From: Actinomycetota bacterium
GTDB taxonomy: Bacteria; Actinomycetota; Actinomycetes; Actinomycetales; Angustibacteraceae
Reading direction: 5' to 3'
NCBI GenBank assembly: GCA_014377795.1
Contig: JACMOY010000176.1
Location: forward strand, 1 to 5,141
DNA: 5,141 nucleotides
Made by a program: the position numbers and the translations under genes. Under the pieces are notes generated by a model. That model was not told where the DNA came from. It made no database searches and saw nothing but the letters and a program-made list of their open reading frames with translations. Positions 1-5,141 of this stretch are shown in pieces. Every line of letters starts with the position of its first letter. Position 1 is the first letter of the stretch.

Positions 1-365
1 AGGACGTAGGTGCCCCTCCCCCGCTCGCGCACCCCCCCAGGCAGATAGCTGTCGTGGTCGTCGACCCGCAGCCGCAACGACGGCTCGACCGGAGAGACCA
101 GGTCGACGACGACGGCGCGCTCCTCGGGGGACCAGGTCGCCTCCGACACCTCGTGCCACAGGTGCCGCGCCCGCGGGGTGCCGGGGCCGGCGTCCGGACC
201 GGTGACCGGGTCGATGACGATCAGGGCGGCGGACGTCGCCACGACCCATCCGCCCCCCGCGAGCATCGCGTGGGCGAGCGACCGCTCACCGCGGGCCAGG
301 CCCAGCCCGGCGCGCACCTGCGGCGGCAGGGGCGGCGGCGGCTGGGAGCGGCGGTACCAGGACAC
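1..365 (-). CDS. Conserved actinobacterial protein of unknown function, 3' end cut by the window edge
   Basis: An open frame starting with GTG at 365 encodes 121 visible residues, begins MSWYRRSQPP and has no stop before the window edge. Residues 8-15 form a Pro-rich stretch. The segment LARGERSLAHA (about 23-33) leads into a hydrophobic strand pattern, GGGWVVATSAALIVID (about 37-52). Further on come HLWHEVSEATW (68-78) and VRERGRGTYV (112-121). From memory, actinobacterial genomes often carry a small protein after dnaG with this order of parts: an ARGE..LA opening, W.(V/L).AT..AL, W..V..A.W and a terminal RER-V motif. I cannot name a function. There is no signal peptide; the hydrophobic stretch looks like beta strands rather than a membrane helix. 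The GTG at 365 is preferred because it places the basic MSWYRR segment first and has a -10-like box at leaderless spacing. An in-frame GTG at 386 would add seven residues. High GC at third positions supports coding. Confidence 0.8.
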   Translation of the reverse strand, partial: MSWYRRSQPPPPLPPQVRAGLGLARGERSLAHAMLAGGGWVVATSAALIVIDPVTGPDAGPGTPRARHLWHEVSEATWSPEERAVVVDLVSPVEPSLRLRVDDHDSYLPGGVRERGRGTYV

Positions 366-371
366 CCCTGC

Positions 372-377
372 AGCGTA
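372..377 (-). promoter_or_regulatory. Candidate -10 box (TACGCT) for a leaderless transcript of the gene starting at 365
   Basis: On the minus strand the hexamer TACGCT fits the actinobacterial TANNNT -10 pattern. It ends six bases before the GTG at 365, the distance expected if transcription starts at the first base of that codon. Leaderless mRNAs are common in actinobacteria. No good -35 match is visible at 17-18 bp; the sequence there is CTGTCT. In DNA this GC-rich, a single TANNNT match has some chance of being accidental. Confidence 0.3.
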
Positions 378-430
378 GGCAGCCACGCCGTCACAGACAG
401 CCCCGCACGGTCACGTCTCGCTAACGCCTG

Positions 431-447
431 GACCACCGAGCATGGTC
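431..447 (-). other. Small inverted repeat over the dnaG stop codon
   Basis: The five-base arms GACCA (431-435) and TGGTC (443-447) are exact reverse complements around a 7-base loop. The structure overlaps the TGA of dnaG (448-446). It could form a weak hairpin at the 3' end of the dnaG message. No run of T follows on the minus strand, so it is not a typical intrinsic terminator. The rest of the 80 bp gap shows nothing else clear apart from the -10-like box near 375. Confidence 0.25.
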
Positions 448-2341
448 AGTCCTGCTCCACGGCGAGAGCGCGGAGCCGTTCGTCGACGACGACGCCCTCG
501 ACCAGGGCCGCGCGGTACCCCACCGCGTCACCGGCGGCGTCCAACCGCTGCATCCGGCTGTGCACGTCGGCCTTGCGACGCAGCAGGTCGCGCCGGGCCA
601 CCTCGACCTGCAGCGAGCGTCCGAGCTTGACCAGTCCGTCGTCGTCCACGACCGGGAGCGCGGCCACGGCCAGGTCGGTCACGTACGGGCGCGCGACGTC
701 CGAGGCCGCCAGCGACACCCGCTCGACCCACCCCTCGCCCGCCTCGCCCACCGTCTCGAGACCACCCACCGCCCGCACCGCGCGGTGCACCTCGCGGTGC
801 GCAGGGGCGACGAAGGCGTCCTCACCGAGCGCATCGAACTCGTGCGGCTCGATGACCCGCGGTGCCTGCAGCACGCACTGCAGCAGCTGGCGCTCCATGG
901 CCACGGCCGGTTCGCGCACGTCGGGGCGCGGCAGCGGCTCGGGCCCCGGGTCGACGACGTCTGGGGACGCTGCGGCAGACGGCACCGGACGGCGACCGGC
1001 CGGCTCGGCGCGACCGGCAGCGGCGACCGCCCGGCGGGCCTCCTCGACGTCGATCCCGACCAGCCCCGCCAGGCGGCGCGCGTACTCCGGTCGCAGCGAG
1101 CGGTCCTTGATCTGGGCCACGACCGGTGCCGCGGCGCGCAGCCCCTGCACGCGGCCCTCGGCGGTGTTCAGGTCGAACCGGGCGATGGTGGTGGCGATCG
1201 CGAACTCGAACAGCGGCACCCGCGACTCGACCAGGCCGCGCACCGCCTCGTCGCCGCGCTGCTGACGCAGCTCGCAGGGGTCCATCCCGCCGGGCTCGAC
1301 CGCGACGTACGTCTGCGAGACGAACCGCTGGTCCTCGGCGAAGGCCCGCAGCGCCGCCTTCTGGCCGGCCGCGTCGCCGTCGAAGGTGAAGACGACCTCG
1401 GCCGGGTGCACCTCGTCGTCGTCGCGCATGATGCGGCGCACCACCTTGATGTGGTCGGCGCCGAACGCCGTGCCGCAGGTTGCCACCGCGGTGCCGACGC
1501 CCGCGAGGTGGCAGGCCATCACGTCGGTGTAGCCCTCGACGACCACCGCCTGCCGCTTCGTCGACACGGCCTTTTTCGCCAGGTCGAGGCCGTAGAGCAC
1601 CTGCGACTTCTTGAACAGCGGCGTGTCAGAGGTGTTCAGGTACTTCGCGTCGATCCGGTCGTCGTCGAACAACCGGCGCGCCCCGAACCCGACGCAGTCG
1701 CCGGTGATGTCGCGGATCGGCCACAGCAGCCGACCCCGGAACCGGTCGTACAGACCCCGGCTTCCGCGCCCCGACAGTCCGACCAGAACGAGGTCGTCGT
1801 CGCTGAAACCCTTGCTGCGCAGATGGTTGGTGAGGGCCTCGCCCGAACGCGGCGCGAACCCGACCCCGAACCGCTCGGCTGCGGCCCGGTCGAACCCGCG
1901 CTCGGCCAGGAACCGGCGTCCGGGAACGGACTCGGGGTTCCCGGTGAGCTGCTCTGCGTAGAACTGCTCGGCCACCCGGTTGGCCTCGAGCAGCCGTGAG
2001 CGGCGGCCGACCTCCTCGCGCGGGCGGGCCCCGCCCTCGTCGTACTCGACGGGGATGCCGGCGCGGTCGGCGAGTCTCTCGACGGCGTCGCCGAAGGTCA
2101 GGTGGTCGACCTTCTGGATGAACGAGATGACGTCGCCGCCCTCACCGCACCCGAAGCAGTGCCACACACCCAGGGTCGGGCGCACGTTGAACGACGGTGA
2201 CTTCTCGTCGTGGAACGGGCAGAGCCCCTTCAGCGATCCGGCCCCGCCCGAACGCAGCGTGACGTGGTCGCGGACGACGTCCTCGATCGCCGTCCGCTCC
2301 TTGACAGCGGCAACGACATCCGCCTTGATCCGACCCGGCAC
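446..2341 (-). CDS. dnaG: DNA primase DnaG
   Basis: This 631-residue protein makes the RNA primers for Okazaki fragments and leading-strand starts, acting with the DnaB helicase in the cytoplasm. The N-terminal CHC2 zinc-binding domain has C41-x2-H44-x17-C62-x2-C65, within CPFHDEKSPSF and HCFGCGEGGDVI. The catalytic core follows, with the basic FRGRLLWPIRD segment (201-211) and KYLNTSDTPLF (233-243). The TOPRIM fold carries the acidic metal-binding residues E269 and D273 (VVVEGYTDV) and D321/D323 (FTFDGDAAGQ). A Pro/Ala-rich linker (about 441-478) joins the core to a C-terminal helical domain (about 480-631) of the kind that binds DnaB. Length matches actinobacterial DnaG, and no key residue is missing. 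The start is GTG, chosen because it sits just after a strong Shine-Dalgarno sequence and gives the usual short lead-in (PGRIKADVVAAVKERT). It lies 55 bp after the oxidoreductase gene and could be cotranscribed with it or use its own promoter. Confidence 0.98.
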   Translation of the reverse strand: MPGRIKADVVAAVKERTAIEDVVRDHVTLRSGGAGSLKGLCPFHDEKSPSFNVRPTLGVWHCFGCGEGGDVISFIQKVDHLTFGDAVERLADRAGIPVEYDEGGARPREEVGRRSRLLEANRVAEQFYAEQLTGNPESVPGRRFLAERGFDRAAAERFGVGFAPRSGEALTNHLRSKGFSDDDLVLVGLSGRGSRGLYDRFRGRLLWPIRDITGDCVGFGARRLFDDDRIDAKYLNTSDTPLFKKSQVLYGLDLAKKAVSTKRQAVVVEGYTDVMACHLAGVGTAVATCGTAFGADHIKVVRRIMRDDDEVHPAEVVFTFDGDAAGQKAALRAFAEDQRFVSQTYVAVEPGGMDPCELRQQRGDEAVRGLVESRVPLFEFAIATTIARFDLNTAEGRVQGLRAAAPVVAQIKDRSLRPEYARRLAGLVGIDVEEARRAVAAAGRAEPAGRRPVPSAAASPDVVDPGPEPLPRPDVREPAVAMERQLLQCVLQAPRVIEPHEFDALGEDAFVAPAHREVHRAVRAVGGLETVGEAGEGWVERVSLAASDVARPYVTDLAVAALPVVDDDGLVKLGRSLQVEVARRDLLRRKADVHSRMQRLDAAGDAVGYRAALVEGVVVDERLRALAVEQD

Positions 2342-2344
2342 CCG

Positions 2345-2352
2345 ACCTCCTC
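2345..2352 (-). promoter_or_regulatory. Strong ribosome binding site of dnaG
   Basis: On the minus strand GAGGAGGT is a near-complete match to the anti-Shine-Dalgarno sequence. It lies three bases before the GTG at 2341 (four if counted from AGGAGG). Spacing is slightly short, but no competing start lies nearby, so it fixes the GTG start of dnaG. Confidence 0.8.
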
Positions 2353-2361
2353 GACCCGTCG

Positions 2362-2367
2362 ATCCTA
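2362..2367 (-). promoter_or_regulatory. Candidate -10 box (TAGGAT) for a dnaG promoter
   Basis: The 55 bp gap between the oxidoreductase stop and the dnaG start contains TAGGAT on the minus strand, a good TANNAT-type actinobacterial -10. Transcription would begin near 2355, giving a leader just long enough to carry the ribosome binding site. The hexamer 17 bp upstream (2390-2385, GATCCG) does not resemble a -35, and CCTAGG is itself a palindrome, so this is a candidate only. If real, it would let dnaG be expressed independently of the upstream genes. Confidence 0.3.
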
Positions 2368-2396
2368 GGTGGGCACCGGCGGGCCGGATCCCGGGG

Positions 2397-3617
2397 TCAG
2401 CCGGCCAGGTCGGCCAGCGGCACGTCGGCGTCGGCGAGCCGGGCGGGCTCGACCACGGACCGGGCGGTCACCAGGGCCTTGAGCGCGTCGGAGTCGTCCC
2501 AGCGGTTGACGTGCATCGCGGCGCTGACCCGGCCTCGCCCGTCGCACCAGAACGCGACGTACTCCCCCGACGCCGGGGCGCCGCGCAGCACGACCGTGCT
2601 GTCGCTGGGGTCCGCGTAGCCGTGGTACTCCATGCCGGCGTCGTACTGGTCGGTGAAGAAGTACGGCGGCTGGCCCCACGTGGCGGTGTCACCGGTCATC
2701 GCGCGACCAGCGAACGCGCCCTGATCCTGGGCGTTGGCCCAGTGCTCGACCCGCAGCGGGCCGCCCCACCAGGAGTTCTCGGCCAGGGCGATGTCGCCCG
2801 CGGCCCACACGTGCTCGTCCGTGGTCCTCAGGTGAGCGTCGACGGGCACGGCGCCGTCCACCGCCAGACCGGCCTGCTCGGCCAGGTCGAGGTTGGGGGC
2901 CGCGCCGACGCCCACCAGCACCGCGTCGGCGGTGAGCTCGGTGCCGTCCGCCAGCCGAACGCCCTGGACGCGACCATCACCGGTGAAGGCCTCGACGCCG
3001 ACACCGAGCCGGACGTCGACCCCGTGGTCGCGGTGCAGCCCGGCCCAGACGGCACCGACCTCGGCGCCCATCGCGGCGAGCAGCGGCTGTTCGCGCGGCT
3101 CGACGATCGTGACCTGCAGGCCCTTGCTGCGCGCGACGGCCGCCACCTCGAGCCCGATCCAGCCGCCGCCGACGACCACCAGCGAGCCGCCGGCGGTGAT
3201 CGCCGCGAGCACCTGCTCGCAGTCCTGCGCTTGGCGCAGGTGCAGCACGCCGGCGAGGTCGGCGCCGGGGACGTCGAGCGTGCGCGCCGCCGATCCCGTG
3301 GCCAGCAGCAGCCGGTCGTACGACAGCTCGCGACCGCCGGCCAGGGTGACGGTGCGCGCCTCGCGGTCGAGGCGGACCGCCGCGTCGCCGGTCACCAGCT
3401 CGACCCGGTTCTGCTCCCACCACCCGTCATCGACGACCTTCAGCTCGTCGAGCGTCTTGTCGCCGAGCAGCACGCCCTTGCTCAGGTCGGGCCGCTCGTA
3501 CGGTGCGCGCGACTCGTCGCCGACGAGCACGATGCTGCCCTCGGCGTCCGCCTCGCGAACCGCCTCAGCGGCCTTGGCTCCGGCCAGTCCGGCCCCGACG
3601 ATCACGTAGCTAGTCAT
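2397..3617 (-). CDS. FAD-dependent NAD(P)H:ferredoxin reductase (putidaredoxin/rhodocoxin reductase type)
   Basis: This 406-residue cytoplasmic flavoprotein is expected to pass electrons from NAD(P)H through FAD to a ferredoxin, which would then feed a P450 or oxygenase. The N-terminal FAD-binding Rossmann motif is G8-x-G10-x2-G13 (VIVGAGLAGAKAAE). The family segment APYERPDLSKG (38-48) follows. The NAD(P)-binding Rossmann motif GGGWIG is at 150-155, and its second strand ends in E173, an acidic residue that in related reductases favours NADH over NADPH. The second FAD contact is WAAGDIA (271-277, D275). A C-terminal reductase domain (about 318-403) begins near PPYFFTDQYDAGMEYHG. The length matches the family (about 400). 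There is no CxxC redox pair, so it is not a thioredoxin-reductase-like disulfide enzyme. ATG at 3617 is chosen over GTG at 3626 because the Shine-Dalgarno sequence overlaps that GTG. No ferredoxin or P450 gene is nearby, so the partner is unknown. It may be cotranscribed with the dgt-like gene 48 bp upstream and dnaG 55 bp downstream. Confidence 0.93.
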   Translation of the reverse strand: MTSYVIVGAGLAGAKAAEAVREADAEGSIVLVGDESRAPYERPDLSKGVLLGDKTLDELKVVDDGWWEQNRVELVTGDAAVRLDREARTVTLAGGRELSYDRLLLATGSAARTLDVPGADLAGVLHLRQAQDCEQVLAAITAGGSLVVVGGGWIGLEVAAVARSKGLQVTIVEPREQPLLAAMGAEVGAVWAGLHRDHGVDVRLGVGVEAFTGDGRVQGVRLADGTELTADAVLVGVGAAPNLDLAEQAGLAVDGAVPVDAHLRTTDEHVWAAGDIALAENSWWGGPLRVEHWANAQDQGAFAGRAMTGDTATWGQPPYFFTDQYDAGMEYHGYADPSDSTVVLRGAPASGEYVAFWCDGRGRVSAAMHVNRWDDSDALKALVTARSVVEPARLADADVPLADLAG

Positions 3618-3622
3618 GCCCT

Positions 3623-3629
3623 CCACCTT
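3623..3629 (-). promoter_or_regulatory. Ribosome binding site that sets the oxidoreductase start at 3617
   Basis: On the minus strand AAGGTGG, close to the AAGGAGG consensus, ends five bases before the ATG at 3617. An overlapping GGAGG is only two bases from that ATG. The alternative GTG at 3626 lies inside this site and has no ribosome binding site of its own. Confidence 0.6.
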
Positions 3630-3630
3630 G

Positions 3631-3659
3631 GCACCGACGCGGTGCGCCCGCCCGGCGGG
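3631..3659 (-). other. Two adjacent GC-rich inverted repeats between the dgt-like gene and the oxidoreductase gene
   Basis: The 48 bp gap holds GCACCG-ACG-CGGTGC (3631-3645), a perfect 6 bp stem with a 3-base loop. Beside it is CCCGC-CCG-GCGGG (3647-3659), a 5 bp stem with a 3-base loop. Together they fill most of the gap and end just before the oxidoreductase ribosome binding site. Neither is followed by a run of T on the minus strand, so they are not standard intrinsic terminators. They could be mRNA hairpins that stabilise or separate the two cistrons, or part of the first could be an operator. In DNA this GC-rich the shorter repeat may be chance. Confidence 0.4.
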
Positions 3660-3665
3660 GGGTGT

Positions 3666-4787
3666 TCAGGGCCGGCGGGGGACGTCGATGCCGCGCGGCA
3701 GTCGGGCGGGGTCCCAGCCCAGCTCGTCAAGCGCCGTCCGGAAGGCGAAGCGGTCGGTCATGCCCCCGACGTACGTGACCGCGGCGCGCACCGGGTCGTC
3801 CGGGTCGTGGACGTCACCCGGCATCGCCGAGGGCCGCGCGAGGTAGTGCTCGACGAGGGCGCGCAGCACCGCGACGACGGCGGTGGTCTGCGCGAGCGCC
3901 TCGGGACGGGTGTAGATGCGCTCGTAGTTGAACGCGCGCAGCCCCGCGAGCGCCTGCGCGACGTCGGGCCGCATCCCGATCACCCCGGTCGTCGACGCGC
4001 ACTCGACCAGGGCGCCGACGAACGTGCCCAGCTGGTCGCCGCGGGTGCGCCCGCAGACCGCGGCGACGTCGGCCGGCAGGTCCTGCGCCGAGACGATGCC
4101 GGTGTGGACGGCGTCCTCGAGGTCGTGGGCGGTGTAGGCCACGCGGTCGGCCCAGCTGACCACCACCCCCTCGGGCGTGGCCGGCGAGGGTCGCGACCAG
4201 CTGTGGTTGCGGATGCCGTCCAGGGTCTGGGCGCACAGGTTCAGCGGCGCGAGGACGACGTCGGCGCCCCACACGGCGTGGTCGTAGCCGCCGGGCAGGA
4301 ACGCGTCGAACGCCTCCTCGCTGGCGTGCCCGCCCGGCCCGTGGCCGCAGTCGTGGCCGATCGCGATGGCCTCGGTCAGCGCCACGTTCAGGCCGAGCGC
4401 CCGCGCCACGGACGTCGCGACCTGGTTGACCTCGAGCGCGTGGGTGAGGCGGGTGCGCTGGTGGTCGGCGGGGTGGACGAACACCTGCGTCTTGCCCGCC
4501 AGCCGACGGGACGCCGCCGAGTGCAGAACCCGGTCGCGGTCGCGCTCGAAGCAGGTGCGCTCGGGGTCGGGCGGCTCGGGGCGGGCGCGCTCGCCGGCGC
4601 CCCGGGCCCGGGTGGCCGCAGGCTGCAGCAGCGTCTCGTCGAGCGCCTCCCGCTCGACCCGCCCGCGGGGGGCCTGGGCGCTGACGCCGGGCTCGGCGTC
4701 CGCGTGCGCGGTCACGACGCCGTCCCGGCCCGGGTTGCCGCTGCCGGTCGCGGCCCAGGCCCGCGACCGCGGTGAGGGCCCGCTCAC
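3666..4787 (-). CDS. dgt: HD-domain deoxynucleotide triphosphohydrolase, dGTPase-like (divergent type)
   Basis: Enzymes of this family cleave dNTPs to the deoxynucleoside and triphosphate and help set the dNTP pool. With the GTG at 4787 the protein has 373 residues. The first 75 are Ala/Arg/Gly-rich and variable. The conserved part begins CFERDRDRVLHSAASRRLAGKTQVF (split here as CFERDRDRVLHSA, 79-91, then SRRLAGKTQVF). Metal ligands of the HD site are visible: H116 (LTHALEV), H145-D146 (GHDCGH) and D214 (WADRVAY). The motif after HD reads HDCGHGPGGH (145-154) instead of the usual HDxGHPPFGH. RAFNYERIY (284-292) resembles the C-terminal segment of the family. The GTG overlaps the upstream stop codon as GTGA, suggesting translational coupling. 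A second in-frame GTG at 4715 (TAHADAEPG) would give 349 residues, so the start is less certain than the function. The gene position near dnaG matches the actinobacterial dgt-dnaG pairing. Substrate preference cannot be read from the sequence, so the symbol is by family and context. Confidence 0.88.
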   Translation of the reverse strand: MSGPSPRSRAWAATGSGNPGRDGVVTAHADAEPGVSAQAPRGRVEREALDETLLQPAATRARGAGERARPEPPDPERTCFERDRDRVLHSAASRRLAGKTQVFVHPADHQRTRLTHALEVNQVATSVARALGLNVALTEAIAIGHDCGHGPGGHASEEAFDAFLPGGYDHAVWGADVVLAPLNLCAQTLDGIRNHSWSRPSPATPEGVVVSWADRVAYTAHDLEDAVHTGIVSAQDLPADVAAVCGRTRGDQLGTFVGALVECASTTGVIGMRPDVAQALAGLRAFNYERIYTRPEALAQTTAVVAVLRALVEHYLARPSAMPGDVHDPDDPVRAAVTYVGGMTDRFAFRTALDELGWDPARLPRGIDVPRRP

Positions 4788-5141
4788 CGGCGTAGCCGAC
4801 CCAGCTCGTAGACCAGGTAGGCGATCGTCTCGCGGGCGACGTACCGGGCGCTGGCACCGGCGCCGTGCACCGACGGGCCGGTGGTGGTGGGTGAACCGAG
4901 CGCGGTGATGCCCTGGTCGGCCAGCATGGTGGTGCTGCGCAGCTCGTGCCACGGGTCGGTGACGACGACCGCGGTCGACCACCCGCGCTGCTTCATCACG
5001 GCTGCGGCCGCCCGCAGGCTCTGCAGGGTGTCGTTGCCCTCACCCACCCGCAGCACGGCGTCGGCCGGCACGCCCTGCTGCACCAGGTAGGTCTGGCCGG
5101 CATCGGCCTCGGTGAACCGGTCACCGGGGCGCTTGCCGCCC
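4784..5141 (-). CDS. YdcF/DUF218-family protein, 3' part only
   Basis: The visible 118 residues are the C-terminal part of the protein; the start lies beyond the right edge. The segment opens GGKRPGDRFTEADAG. The visible family signature includes E11, the basic/acidic stretch VGEGNDTLQSL (32-42), and TDPWHELRS (61-69) with H65 and R68 after the strand AVVVTD. YVARETIAYLVYELGRL (100-116) forms the last helix. DUF218 proteins have a Rossmann-like fold and are often membrane-linked. E. coli YdcF binds S-adenosylmethionine, and SanA and ElyC relatives act in envelope integrity, but no single biochemical role is settled. Any N-terminal membrane anchor would be outside the window. The stop at 4786-4784 overlaps the GTG of the dgt-like gene by four bases, so the two are probably translated from one message. 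Confidence 0.88.
   Translation of the reverse strand, partial: GGKRPGDRFTEADAGQTYLVQQGVPADAVLRVGEGNDTLQSLRAAAAVMKQRGWSTAVVVTDPWHELRSTTMLADQGITALGSPTTTGPSVHGAGASARYVARETIAYLVYELGRLRR

Noticed and set aside
560..1999. A 479-codon open frame on the plus strand opposite dnaG, and an overlapping 403-codon frame at 54-1265
   Set aside because: Both are antisense to DnaG or the unknown gene, have no recognisable domain, and show the composition expected of GC-driven shadows.
2376..2387. Short inverted repeat (CCGG arms) in the oxidoreductase-dnaG gap as a terminator
   Set aside because: The stem is only four base pairs with a four-base loop and no T-run follows; such repeats are frequent by chance in DNA this GC-rich.
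3618..3626. GTG at 3626 as the oxidoreductase start (409 residues)
   Set aside because: That GTG lies within the Shine-Dalgarno sequence serving the ATG at 3617, and the FAD-binding motif starts at the usual distance from that ATG.
1980..4775. A 931-codon open frame on the plus strand running antisense to the dgt-like gene, the oxidoreductase and the start of dnaG
   Set aside because: Its translation is low in complexity, rich in Arg, Gly, Val and Asp, and shows no family motif. It lies opposite three clearly recognised genes, and long antisense frames are expected where third positions are almost all G or C.
4788..4982. An N-terminal extension of the dgt-like protein back to 4982
   Set aside because: The added 65 residues are His/Arg-rich and lie entirely within the YdcF-family coding sequence in another frame, where the TDPWHELRS motif shows which frame is real.
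1..5141. tRNA genes, CRISPR arrays, insertion sequences or phage and defence genes
   Set aside because: I looked for cloverleaf patterns, regularly spaced repeats, and transposase or integrase motifs on both strands and saw none; nearly all the sequence is accounted for by five minus-strand genes.

Overview
The window looks like chromosomal DNA from a high-GC actinobacterium. The GC content is very high throughout, third codon positions are almost all G or C, several genes use GTG starts, and the DNA primase has the actinobacterial form. I cannot name a genus from the sequence alone. All five genes I can support lie on the minus strand and are tightly packed, so they are read from base 5141 towards base 1.

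In transcription order the layout is as follows. (1) The 3' part of a YdcF/DUF218-family gene enters at the right edge and stops at 4784. (2) An HD-domain dNTP triphosphohydrolase (dgt-like) probably starts at 4787, so that its GTG shares four bases (GTGA) with the upstream stop codon, and it ends at 3666. (3) After 48 bp containing two small GC-rich inverted repeats comes a putidaredoxin-reductase-type FAD/NAD(P)H oxidoreductase (3617 to 2397). (4) After 55 bp containing a strong Shine-Dalgarno sequence and a possible -10 box comes the full-length DNA primase gene dnaG (2341 to 446). (5) After an 80 bp gap comes a conserved-looking actinobacterial gene of unknown function (365 to 1) that runs off the left edge.

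A dgt-dnaG pair is a known actinobacterial arrangement (Mycobacterium tuberculosis Rv2344c-Rv2343c is an example), and it puts control of dNTP pools next to replication priming. Two things differ here. A ferredoxin-reductase-type flavoprotein sits between the two genes. The dgt-like protein also has an unusual HD motif region (HDCGHGPGGH) in place of the common HDxGHPPFGH form.

There is no gene-free stretch longer than 80 bp. I saw no tRNA, rRNA, CRISPR array, insertion sequence or phage gene. Several very long plus-strand open frames, up to 931 codons, are judged to be GC-driven shadows of the minus-strand genes. I did not find convincing evidence of a new biological system; the window is mostly housekeeping, with a few points worth checking.
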